Part shown: positions 25,001-33,206 of the stretch, one piece after another
Layout of the letters: each line of letters starts with the position of its first letter
How positions within the stretch are numbered: position 1 is the stretch's first letter
NCBI GenBank assembly: GCA_016719165.1
Contig: JADKAJ010000010.1
Coordinates: 1-34,131 of the forward strand
Reading direction: 5' to 3'
DNA length: 34,131 nt
Source: Chitinophagaceae bacterium
GTDB taxonomy: Bacteria > Bacteroidota > Bacteroidia > Chitinophagales > Chitinophagaceae
Position numbers and translations under genes: made by a program
The notes under the pieces: generated by a model
What the model was told of the DNA's origin: nothing
Databases searched by the model: none
Seen by the model: the letters and a program-made list of their open reading frames with translations, nothing else

Positions 25001-25349
25001 ATTGGTTTACCTGCGCCATGCAGTTACAATCAACCCGGATAATTTTATAGCGGTATATAATCTTGGCCTGGTTTATCATGTGATGAATATTTATGATTCT
25101 GCTATCGTTTATATACAGCAAGCTATCCGAATGGAACCTGCCAGGGGAGAAACTTATTATCAGTTGGCATGCACTTATGCCCTGCACAATAAACCCGAAC
25201 AGGCTATTTTGTACCTGCGCCAGGCTTATGAAAGGGGATATAAGAATAAAGAAAGCCTGCTGACAGACCCGGATCTGTTTGAATTAAAGAACTACAAAGA
25301 ATTCCAGGCCTTACTGGATAAGTATATTCCTGGCTGGAAGGAGCGGTAA
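22020..25349 (+). CDS. Secreted caspase-family (C14) peptidase with about 17 TPR units
   Basis: This encodes 1109 residues. The signal peptide is MRISLSIMILGLVILFSGYKAAA, cut near AQS, with no T9SS tail, so a periplasmic location is likely. Residues 35-290 form a caspase-like domain: FAIIMGISKYKYVRPLSYADKDAEMF, the catalytic His121 in IYLAGHGDAID, the catalytic Cys178 in FFIMDACRTSE (57 residues later, the usual gap), then ATGAGQESLED and GLFTYYLVDGLNG. Both dyad residues are present, so activity is expected, probably with Arg/Lys specificity as in metacaspase-like enzymes. After a helical linker (about 320-490), residues 494-1085 form about 17 TPR units. Fifteen carry Asp-Ser at the turn (YDSA, PDSA, NDSA) where EEA is normal. 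It diverges from the CHASE2/FecR-like operon. Long TPR arrays may hold a substrate or regulator; target and trigger are unknown. Confidence 0.9.
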   Translation: MRISLSIMILGLVILFSGYKAAAQSPPTPRDTSIKGPQTFAIIMGISKYKYVRPLSYADKDAEMFRDYLKSPAGGSISTDNIFILLNEQALSTNFWSKGFKWLDAKKLQKGDRLFIYLAGHGDAIDEDQFFYLTYDCNPAGDKNNYIAGGNVQLFNLKKKIAKETAKGAEVFFIMDACRTSELPGGTEGQNFLNTAISEKRAGEIIMLATGAGQESLEDASIGTGHGLFTYYLVDGLNGLADSEGTPDNKVTLAEIQKYVDKNVPAVAQQRFRRKQDPYFCCNENSDKVVSIVDAEHLKKWMETRKKGPGNSFTGNLRNKRVYTAPADTQLLQTYSLFNEAVKQNKLTGKESAEFYYSLLENKFPGNAYTTDAQSTLAVEFINFAQTKINLYLDCKDAVAIQRIRAQLDDEDKTDEIAASVDRMEKVAQQEFYEVGIMLEKAINIIRQDDPDFAESLTGRMYFFKARGYFGKAKKAVDITKAFEYAYNAFAKDKNAAYILNTISSLHLDNNNYDSAIFYAKKAMITAPRWRYPYVTLAFAYRTLNKPDSAIKYYLKSIEVDPRNADAYVDLGHYYFSLSKGDSAIAYYEWALAIEPGNIYAGNNIGWLYFNRKKYVDAIRYFKSSILTDPKFINAYNGLGKSFFELKEYDSARIYYSKAFANYQDKSIVNVYIGNFYRDLKAYDSAKVYYRLAAALAPDYEEAYNNLGRSSFALKQYDSARLFYRQALQANPYSAFALINMGLVFKELKETDSTYNYFQKAIWLEPKNPSILNNLGVIYGEDKNYDSAKKYFRRALFVRPNYKPASKNLMLIFKELNQLDSVTNFLKGSSLFDPGSTSFMNDMGLAFLDQKRYDSARWYIRKAIMLDPVNPQLLNNMGRVLQSMKQYDSARVYIQKAISVDPENAVLLMRLADVFKQQKRPDSAAHYFKRQFAINAVSNSAPTYQSIGSFFAEMKMPDSAVIYYKKAISADPAYITAYINAGNTYMELEENDSALVYLRHAVTINPDNFIAVYNLGLVYHVMNIYDSAIVYIQQAIRMEPARGETYYQLACTYALHNKPEQAILYLRQAYERGYKNKESLLTDPDLFELKNYKEFQALLDKYIPGWKER

Positions 25350-25770
25350 ATGAAAAGAGGGCTTTCATAATATAGCTTCATTTAATTTTTCCTGGTAATC
25401 ATCACGTATCGTATATCTACTAATATAAAACATTGGGATGAAATTTGTTACGGCAGATCATCGATTAACCTTTGCCTTAAGAGGGTTATCTACGCAGCTT
25501 TTATTATTAAGAATTAAATAATTTAATGTTTGGCAAAAAAAATGTATTTTATACCCCAATTGGATCTTTTAACCGTATGGTTTTATCCTTTCCCCCTATT
25601 TAACCTTATCAAAATCCTCCTCCTTAGTTAACTGATCATTATTGCCATAGGCATAGGATGGTTAAGTTTTTTGTATTTCATACTTGATTGTTAGAGTATG
25701 CGATAGTCAAATATATATAGCTAAACAGGTAGTGTGATAGACATTTTTGTATAAACCAAATCTTATTGTA
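25350..25770. other. AT-rich intergenic region, no gene seen
   Basis: These 421 bases separate the caspase-TPR gene from the giant surface protein. No open frame of interest, no strong terminator and no clean TTTG-N20-TAnnTTTG pair were found. The hairpin ATGAAA/TTTCAT just after the caspase stop is weak. The promoter of the downstream gene must be here but cannot be placed. Confidence 0.5.
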
Positions 25771-28700
25771 ATGAGAATTAAGAATGTTTCCTCATTCAGA
25801 ATGAAATTTTATTTTCTTCTTCTGGGTTCCTTATTTTGTATCACTTATTTACAGGCGCAGCAAACAAATATTTCAGATTATGTGATCTTTGGTGGCAGGA
25901 ACGCACCGAATCAAACCACCCCCTCTGCACCCGGCTATGCAGTACAGCTGGGGTCATCCTCTAATATTCAGGGTGGTAATATTGGTAGCTATAATTTGGT
26001 GAAGTCAACCGGAAATTTAATCATTAATGGAAATATATACAGCGGCGGTACCATCCAGCTTGCTAATAGCAATGTTGTAACTGGAAATATGGCTGCAGGT
26101 CTGACACCTGCAGGTGTTTCCGGGACCATTGTATTAATAGGTTCAAGCGCCACTATCGGAAGCAGTGCAGTCCCCGGTAAGGGTAATATTGATGCAAATG
26201 GAAATGTGATAGTGGGCGGTGGAAATGTTTACGGAAAAGTAACAGTGCCAGCTCCTCAGGGTACTTATTCTTATTCAGGACCGGTACCTGCAGGTGGAGT
26301 TGTATATGGGACACCAACTCTTCCCACACTCCCTCAAATGCCAGCTATAAAAACTTTTACAATCCTTCCCAGTCCTTTGCCATCTGCTATAACGAATTCT
26401 ACTACAGTCCTCCCAATTGGCAGCACACCAACTTCTGGATTATATGGTAATGTGACACTGGGAGGGAATAAGACACTTACTTTTAAAGGGACCGGGGTCT
26501 ATGTTTTTAATTCCATTAAGAATACTGGGACTACTAACAATTTTGTGTTTGATTTTAATGGTAATACTACCGGGACTATTAAAGTGCAAGTATATGGAGA
26601 TGTTGACGTAAATAAAATAAAAGCCAGTATAATCAATGGCAACGCTTCAGCTGCTTCCAGAATTTATTTTGAAATCCATGGGAGTGGTGCATCGTCTGGT
26701 GGTATAGCTTTTAAAATTGCAAATGGGTCTTCCTCTCAGGCTTCAAAATGGATAGGCTCTGTTTGGGCACCGTTTGCTGCCATTAATATTGGTTCTGGTA
26801 CCGGTTCATCAAATATTACTGGGGCGCTTTGGAGTGGCACCCAGGTAAATATACAAAGCGGTGTAAACATAGATTTTGCACCCTTTATTTTTTGCGAACC
26901 TTTGATTGCAAATGCAGGTTCCGATCAGACAAAATGCCAAACCTTATCGGCTTTTCCCACTTCGTTTACAGTAGTTGGTTCAGCCAGTAATGAAACAGAT
27001 CCATTATGGAGTGTGTTATCTTCCACAGGTACCGCAAATGCTACTATTTCAACCCCCGGTTCATTAAGTTCCGCAATAGCAGTGTCAGGTGCAGGCACGG
27101 TTACACTTCGTCTCACAGCAACAAGTAATGCTACACCATCATGCGGAAATGCAACAGATGATCTTGTATTGACAGTAAATCCATTGCCTGCTGCACCTGT
27201 AGTAACCTCTCCAGTGATCTATTGTTTAAATGCCATGGCTGGTGAATTGACGGCAACAGGAACAAATTTGCTATGGTATACAGCATCTACTGGTGGAACA
27301 GGAACCACCACTGCACCCACGCTTTTGACTGCCGCAGCCGGAAATACATCTTACTGGGTGAGTCAAACAAATGCCAATGGATGTGAAAGTCCCAGGGCGG
27401 AAATAGTTGTAACCGTAAACCCGTTACCTGCTGTACCCGGAGTAACAACACCAGTGATCTATTGTTTAAATGCTTTGCCAAGTGAATTGACTGCAACTGG
27501 GACAAGCTTATTATGGTATACAACATCAACGGGTGGAACAGGAAGCACTACTGCACCTATACCATCAACTGCCGCCGCCGGAAATACATCCTACTGGGTG
27601 AGTCAAACAAATGCCAATGGCTGTGAAAGTCCCAGGGCGGAAATTGTTGTAACCGTAAATCCGTTACCTGCAATACCCGGAGTAACAACACCAGTGATCT
27701 ATTGTTTAAATGCTTTGCCAAGTGAATTGATTGCAACAGGAACAAGCTTATTATGGTATACAACATCAACAGGAGGTACAGGTAGTGCCACTGCACCTAC
27801 ACCATCAACGGCCGCCGCCGGAAATTCTTCCTACTGGGTGACTCAAACAAGTGCGGAAGGGTGTGAAGGCCCGAGAGCAGAAATAGTGGTAACAGTAAAT
27901 CCTTTACCGAATGCTGATGCAGGCATAGATCAACCATTAGATTTTTCTACTGCAAATATCCTTACCGGTACTTCTACGACACCCGGTGTCTCTTATAGTT
28001 GGATGGCTACCAATGGTGGTATAATTACTTCAGCAACAAATAGTGCAGCAATTACAGTTTCTTCAGCCGGAACCTATACGCTTACAGTTACAGCTTCTTC
28101 AGGTTGTTATTCTTCTGATGAAGTTATAGTTACCAGTAAGTTAAATAGCATCATAGGATCTGAATTGCAAAAAATATATGATAGTTATGATCCTAATAAC
28201 CCTAACCCTCCTTCTCCATTCTTTGGAATAAGGGACGGTTATGTCAAGATAGATGTAATTGTATTAGCGGGTTTTCGTCAGGATGTATATAATCTGCTGA
28301 TTCAAACAGCTCCAATAAACTATGGACTTATCGATACTGTACCTAATGGACTAAGTGAGTTGACTATTACCGGTTATTACCCAATACTTAATTTGCCAAA
28401 ACTGAATGCACTGGGAGCTATAATAAACTACGTCAGGCCATATTATGGGGCATTTAATAATGTTGGTCTTGTAAATTCGGCAGGGGATACTACCATGCGA
28501 TCCAATTTGGTTCGTAGTGGTTACAAAATTGATGGTGAAGGTGTTAAGATTGGTGTTATTTCTGATAGTTATAATACAATAACAAGTGCTACTACTGCTA
28601 CTTTGCCTTATGTTCCAGTACCGGGGGGAACGCAGACATTTACTACTAATACTGCTGCCCAGGATATTACCAATGGGGATCTTCCCGGAACAGGAAATCC

Positions 28701-31700
28701 TGTTGGGTATACTCAAAGCGTAACAGTCCTCCAGGATTTTCCAATCACACGTACAGATGAAGGAAGGGCTATGTTACAAATAATTCATGATGTGGCACCA
28801 GGTGCAAAACTTTATTTCCGCACCGGCTTTTTTACTGCCGGCGATTTTGCAAAGGGTATAAAAGAATTAAAAGATTCTGCCTGCACTATTATTGTGGATG
28901 ATGTGACCTATATAACTGAACCATTCCTTAAAGATGGAATTGTGGCTAAAACAGTTAATGAAGTTAAAGATCAGGGGGTCTCTTATTTTTCTGCAGCCGG
29001 TAATTTTGGGAGCAAGTCCTATGAAAAGGAATTTACTCCTGTGGATGCTACTTCTATTGGGTTTGCCGGGAAGAAGGCGCATAATTTCGGAGGCGGGGAT
29101 GTTTTCCAAAAAGTAAGACTGGCACCAGGTAACTATACCTTTGTATTTCAGTGGGTGGATGATATCTATTCTTTAAGCGAAACCGGCGGAACGAAACATG
29201 ATATGGATATTTATCTGACAAAAAATACTGATGGAACAGGTTTGATAGGATTTAACAGGGACAATTTTAATGGCGATCCGATTGAATTGATTCCAGTTAC
29301 TATTCCAGGTAGCGGCACCGATTCGACTGATTACAATGTTCTGATTATAAATAACAATATTGCCAGTAACCCCTCCCGGATCAAGTTTATTGTATTTCGT
29401 GGTGGTATACGATTTATGGAATTCAATGAAGGAAATTCTACCATTGTAGGCCAGGCGAATGCTGCTGGTGCTATTGCTGTAGGGGCTGCCAGGTATGATA
29501 AAGCTCCGCCATTAATCAATCCGGCACTTATTGAATCTTTCTCTTCAATTGGCGGTACATATGTTAATGGTTCTCCAAGACAAAAGCCTGATCTGGTTGC
29601 ACCAGATGGTGTAAATACTTCCGTAAAATTAGGTCAGGATTACCCGAACAGCTCGTTAGACGGGTATTCCAATTTCTTTGGTACATCTGCTGCGGCCCCC
29701 CATGCAGCCGCAGTCGCCGCTTTGATTATGGAAGGAAAGAAAAAGTTCTTAGGACAGCTTACAACAACACCGGACGAAATAAGAAGCTTATTACAAACTA
29801 CTGCGGTGGACATGGAAACACCAGGATTTGATCTTATTTCTGGTTACGGATTTATAGATGCTGATGCAGCTATGCGAACTTTTGCTGCACCAACTCCGGT
29901 GCAGATTGAGTTAGTGGTCCCAACGACTGTTATCCCGGGCGAAGAACAGTTTGAATTAACAATTACCGGAGAAAATTTCAGTACTAACTCGGTGATTTAT
30001 ATAGGTGGTGTCCCTGTGGCTACAATATTTGAAAATGCAAATACAGTTAAAGCCATAATTAATCCTTTTGAGGGCAATCCGGAAATAAAGGTTTATACAC
30101 CATCCAAATCCGGTACAAATGGAACAGATGGCGGCTATTCTAACACTTTGTATTTCTTTGATGCCGATATAGTTATCAGTGCAGTCAGTATCGTCAAAAA
30201 ATATGGACAGGAACTTCCGTCTTTGGATACTGTCATAACGATTAATGGTGTGTTGTTACAGGATACAACTTTGACATTAGCAGATATAGGTTTATCTGGT
30301 ATGACTTTGACAACAGCTGCAACTACTACCAGTAATGTGGGTACATATGTAATAACGCCTTCCAGAACTTTTGATCATAATAATCCGGAGGATCTTGCCT
30401 TTTTGATAAAATATAACTACCAGTTTAATAATGGAACGGTTACTATCAACAAGATGCCATTAAGAGTGACTCCGGAAAATAAAACAATTACATATGGCCA
30501 GCATTTAGGCGATGTAACTTTTAATTATGAGTTTGACCCCAGTAATGTTCCTAATCCTGTTGCTTTCAAAAATGAAATTAAGGCGTATCATGATGCTTTT
30601 TTACCAGATAATGCGCTGGCTGTAGTGAAAGATTTTAAAAAGCCGCAGGCGGGGGGCTATGTTCTCAGCAATGCTGATCTTACTAATATGAATATGATTG
30701 CATCTTTTAAGGCTGTAAGAAATTCCCGTAAGTTCAAATTGCAGGATGGCATTCTGGTGCCACCTACTGATCCTGCTTCCTTTAATGTTCAATATCTTGT
30801 TGATATAGCATCAGAGTCAATTTTTAAATACAAAACAGATCCATCCAGAGCTGTTTTTTATCCTGTATATCCTTCTGTTAATTCGAAAGCATTGCTGGGC
30901 GCAAATGCATTAACCAGCAATACTGGTCAGGTAGAAGTGAATGGTTCTCTTATTCAGATGGTAAATGGTTCTTTAGTTCAAATGGTTAATACAGCAACAG
31001 GCCCAATGGTGCCTATTGTAAATGGATCGTTGATACAAATTGTGAATGGCACTTTAGTACAACTGGTCAATGGTGTGTATGAACCTGTGGTTAATGGATC
31101 ACTGATTCAGATGGTCAATGGTACATTGGTGCAATTGGTGAATGGTGTATATGAGCCCCTGGCTAATGGTTCACTGGTTCAGCTTGTCAATGGTTCATTG
31201 GTGCAAATGGTGAATGGTTCACTGGTGCAGATGGTGAATGGCTCCCTTGTGCAGTTAGTGAATGGGGTGTATGAACCTGTGGCTAATGGTTCACTCGTAC
31301 AGTTGGTGAATGGAACGTTGGTCCAATTAGTGAATGGTGTGCATGTACCTGTGGCTAATGGTACTCTTGTTCAGTTAGTTAATGGTTCACTGGTACAGAT
31401 GGTTAACGGATCATTAGTGCAAATGGTGAATGGCATATTTGAACCTGTTCCAAATAGTACAGGTTTAGTTTTACCAATTATAAATGGTTCACTGGTGCAA
31501 TTAGTTAACGGGAGCCTGGTACAATTGGTGAATGGAACTTATCAGCCTATTCCCAATGGTTCACTGGTGCAGTTAGTGAACGGCTCTCTGGTGCAGATGG
31601 TGAATGGTTCACTGGTACAGTTGGTAAATGGTTCATTGGTACAGTTGGTAAATGGTTCATTGGTGCAGTTGGTGAACGGTTCACTGGTACAGTTAGTGAA

Positions 31701-33162
31701 CAGTAATACAATTGGTGCCGGTACACCCAATAATAATACTGCAGTAATTATTGACGAGGCTGATGTTGACCCATCAAATAATAACTGGATCGGTCCTATG
31801 TTTGGGATCAATATGATCACAGGCCTGGAAGCAGGACAACAATCATTGGTTCCGGGAGTATTGGTAAATTCTAATTTTGATATTACATATGGCCTGGGTA
31901 CTGTAACAATCAATCCTGCCACATTAACTGTAACGGCGAATAATGTTCAACGGCCATATGGCGAAACTAATCCGGAACTGACTGTTACTTACAGTGGATT
32001 TGCAGCCGGAGAAGATCTGCAAACCAGCGGTATTACCGGGACTCCGGAGTTGAGTACTGCAGCCATTCCAACCAGTCCAGAAGGCACCTATCCAATTTCA
32101 GTTAGTACTGGAACATTGAATTCTGCAAATTATATTTTCAATTTTACTAATGGAGTATTGACAATCACGAATAACCCATGCTTATTAACTCACAGCACAT
32201 TTAAAAATTTTGGCAGTACAGCTAATCCCGGTACAGCGACGAGTTTGTGGATGAGTTTAACAACCAAAGTTAGTGGCCAGCTTAATAGTCATGGCGATTA
32301 CCTTGAATTCAAAGCAGGTACTATTACTTTTCAGTATGTTGTTTCCAATCCTATAATAAGTAATCTTGCTATTCCTGATGGCAGGATCGTTGCTGATAAT
32401 AGTGTATCAACACCAATTACATCGTATGATGCAAACAGTAACACCTGGATTACCAAAGTTCCGGTTGGATTTAGTAGTACTTCTGATATTTTTATTACTG
32501 GTGCTATTATTAATTCCAGTAATGGCTTTAAAAAACAAAATGGCAACACCGGTTCTGTATTGAAAGGAATTTTTTACAGTACAAAACCCTTTAACGATCA
32601 ATGGGCATATGCAATAGCTGCTTATCAACCTCAATTCACATATGCTCAAATTGACAATCCCGGTGAGGTTGTTTCTGTAAATGGAACTTATCGGGCGGGG
32701 ACACCTACAACACAAGTACAATATCTTGTCAATGGCGCTAGTGGTGGTGGAGGTAACAATTATACAGGAAGCTCCAGTGCTTTCAATAATTTTACCGCTT
32801 GTGAAGCTGTAATTTCTTTTTCACGGTCAGCTAATCTGATTGTAGTGGATAACACAATTGAATCCTTTCCTGAAAGAACTGAGGCAAAGATCCTTTCCAC
32901 TGAAAAAGAGGTACGGGTCATTCCAAATCCCGCTACTGATTTTATAACGGTGTCATATGTCCCGGACAGAACAGGCAGTTCAAAAATTGTAATCTACGGA
33001 ATTGATGGAAGAAAAGTGCTTGAATCGGATTATGGTATTGCTAAAGCCGATGTATTGCAACAGAAAAGACTTGACATCAGTAAATTAATAAAGGGAATTT
33101 ATTTTGTTCAGGTATGGACAGCAGATAAGGTTACAATAAAGAAAATAATCATAGCCCGGTAA
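25771..33162 (+). CDS. Giant T9SS-exported subtilase-like surface protein with octapeptide repeat
   Basis: This encodes 2463 residues from ATG 25771 (an in-frame TTG at 25747 is less likely; the next ATG is 25801). The signal peptide ends at LQAQ (about 30). Order: a beta-helix-like anchor domain (31-373, ending SKWIGSVWAPFAAINIG), a PKD-like segment (380-470), three 80-residue Ig-like repeats (471-710), another PKD-like segment (710-790), then an S8 subtilase-like domain (about 890-1370), an IPT/TIG domain (1374-1465), MBG-like domains (1467-1620), the octapeptide repeat (1724-1976), another MBG domain (about 2044-2135), and a T9SS type A tail (from about 2380: VIPNPATDFITVSY, IYGIDGRKV, LIKGIYFVQV). 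In the S8 domain, Asp932 (GVISDSY), Asn1078 (AAGNFG) and Ser1306 (FGTSAAAPH) are present, but the usual catalytic His is Glu997 (TDEGRAM). Activity is uncertain. Confidence 0.9.
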   Translation: MRIKNVSSFRMKFYFLLLGSLFCITYLQAQQTNISDYVIFGGRNAPNQTTPSAPGYAVQLGSSSNIQGGNIGSYNLVKSTGNLIINGNIYSGGTIQLANSNVVTGNMAAGLTPAGVSGTIVLIGSSATIGSSAVPGKGNIDANGNVIVGGGNVYGKVTVPAPQGTYSYSGPVPAGGVVYGTPTLPTLPQMPAIKTFTILPSPLPSAITNSTTVLPIGSTPTSGLYGNVTLGGNKTLTFKGTGVYVFNSIKNTGTTNNFVFDFNGNTTGTIKVQVYGDVDVNKIKASIINGNASAASRIYFEIHGSGASSGGIAFKIANGSSSQASKWIGSVWAPFAAINIGSGTGSSNITGALWSGTQVNIQSGVNIDFAPFIFCEPLIANAGSDQTKCQTLSAFPTSFTVVGSASNETDPLWSVLSSTGTANATISTPGSLSSAIAVSGAGTVTLRLTATSNATPSCGNATDDLVLTVNPLPAAPVVTSPVIYCLNAMAGELTATGTNLLWYTASTGGTGTTTAPTLLTAAAGNTSYWVSQTNANGCESPRAEIVVTVNPLPAVPGVTTPVIYCLNALPSELTATGTSLLWYTTSTGGTGSTTAPIPSTAAAGNTSYWVSQTNANGCESPRAEIVVTVNPLPAIPGVTTPVIYCLNALPSELIATGTSLLWYTTSTGGTGSATAPTPSTAAAGNSSYWVTQTSAEGCEGPRAEIVVTVNPLPNADAGIDQPLDFSTANILTGTSTTPGVSYSWMATNGGIITSATNSAAITVSSAGTYTLTVTASSGCYSSDEVIVTSKLNSIIGSELQKIYDSYDPNNPNPPSPFFGIRDGYVKIDVIVLAGFRQDVYNLLIQTAPINYGLIDTVPNGLSELTITGYYPILNLPKLNALGAIINYVRPYYGAFNNVGLVNSAGDTTMRSNLVRSGYKIDGEGVKIGVISDSYNTITSATTATLPYVPVPGGTQTFTTNTAAQDITNGDLPGTGNPVGYTQSVTVLQDFPITRTDEGRAMLQIIHDVAPGAKLYFRTGFFTAGDFAKGIKELKDSACTIIVDDVTYITEPFLKDGIVAKTVNEVKDQGVSYFSAAGNFGSKSYEKEFTPVDATSIGFAGKKAHNFGGGDVFQKVRLAPGNYTFVFQWVDDIYSLSETGGTKHDMDIYLTKNTDGTGLIGFNRDNFNGDPIELIPVTIPGSGTDSTDYNVLIINNNIASNPSRIKFIVFRGGIRFMEFNEGNSTIVGQANAAGAIAVGAARYDKAPPLINPALIESFSSIGGTYVNGSPRQKPDLVAPDGVNTSVKLGQDYPNSSLDGYSNFFGTSAAAPHAAAVAALIMEGKKKFLGQLTTTPDEIRSLLQTTAVDMETPGFDLISGYGFIDADAAMRTFAAPTPVQIELVVPTTVIPGEEQFELTITGENFSTNSVIYIGGVPVATIFENANTVKAIINPFEGNPEIKVYTPSKSGTNGTDGGYSNTLYFFDADIVISAVSIVKKYGQELPSLDTVITINGVLLQDTTLTLADIGLSGMTLTTAATTTSNVGTYVITPSRTFDHNNPEDLAFLIKYNYQFNNGTVTINKMPLRVTPENKTITYGQHLGDVTFNYEFDPSNVPNPVAFKNEIKAYHDAFLPDNALAVVKDFKKPQAGGYVLSNADLTNMNMIASFKAVRNSRKFKLQDGILVPPTDPASFNVQYLVDIASESIFKYKTDPSRAVFYPVYPSVNSKALLGANALTSNTGQVEVNGSLIQMVNGSLVQMVNTATGPMVPIVNGSLIQIVNGTLVQLVNGVYEPVVNGSLIQMVNGTLVQLVNGVYEPLANGSLVQLVNGSLVQMVNGSLVQMVNGSLVQLVNGVYEPVANGSLVQLVNGTLVQLVNGVHVPVANGTLVQLVNGSLVQMVNGSLVQMVNGIFEPVPNSTGLVLPIINGSLVQLVNGSLVQLVNGTYQPIPNGSLVQLVNGSLVQMVNGSLVQLVNGSLVQLVNGSLVQLVNGSLVQLVNSNTIGAGTPNNNTAVIIDEADVDPSNNNWIGPMFGINMITGLEAGQQSLVPGVLVNSNFDITYGLGTVTINPATLTVTANNVQRPYGETNPELTVTYSGFAAGEDLQTSGITGTPELSTAAIPTSPEGTYPISVSTGTLNSANYIFNFTNGVLTITNNPCLLTHSTFKNFGSTANPGTATSLWMSLTTKVSGQLNSHGDYLEFKAGTITFQYVVSNPIISNLAIPDGRIVADNSVSTPITSYDANSNTWITKVPVGFSSTSDIFITGAIINSSNGFKKQNGNTGSVLKGIFYSTKPFNDQWAYAIAAYQPQFTYAQIDNPGEVVSVNGTYRAGTPTTQVQYLVNGASGGGGNNYTGSSSAFNNFTACEAVISFSRSANLIVVDNTIESFPERTEAKILSTEKEVRVIPNPATDFITVSYVPDRTGSSKIVIYGIDGRKVLESDYGIAKADVLQQKRLDISKLIKGIYFVQVWTADKVTIKKIIIAR
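27181..27900 (+). repeat. Three tandem 240-bp (80-residue) Ig-like repeats
   Basis: Units at 27181, 27421 and 27661 are each exactly 240 bases and encode NPLPA-x-P openings, VIYCLNA, a TGTSLLWYTTSTGGTG-type core, and SYWVSQTNANGCESPRAEIV. They match the Ig-like module often linked to gliding and adhesion proteins (CHU_C-associated type). Units 2 and 3 are the closest at DNA level. Confidence 0.9.
30940..31698 (+). repeat. 24-bp tandem repeat encoding the octapeptide NGSLVQLV
   Basis: 759 bases encode 253 residues. By eye there are 23 copies of NG(S/T)L(V/I)Q(L/M/I), with six variant units (NGVYEPVV, NGVYEPLA, NGVYEPVA, NGVHVPVA, NGIFEPVP, NGTYQPIP) inserted after every one to four copies, and two degenerate inserts (TATGPMVP, STGLVLP). 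The last six copies (31558-31698) are uninterrupted. Synonymous codons vary widely between units, so most copies are not freshly made. An Asn/Gly turn plus alternating hydrophobic residues every eight positions suggests a beta-solenoid or beta-roll; this is inference. Confidence 0.93.
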
Positions 33163-33206
33163 TCCGATTTGGTAGTATATTTTTCAACGGGAGTAAAAAA
33201 GTACTT

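Noticed and set aside
31542..31922. Minus-strand open frame opposite the octapeptide repeat
   Set aside because: It is the antisense shadow of the 24-bp repeat (repeating FTNCTSEP); periodic sequence keeps all frames open.
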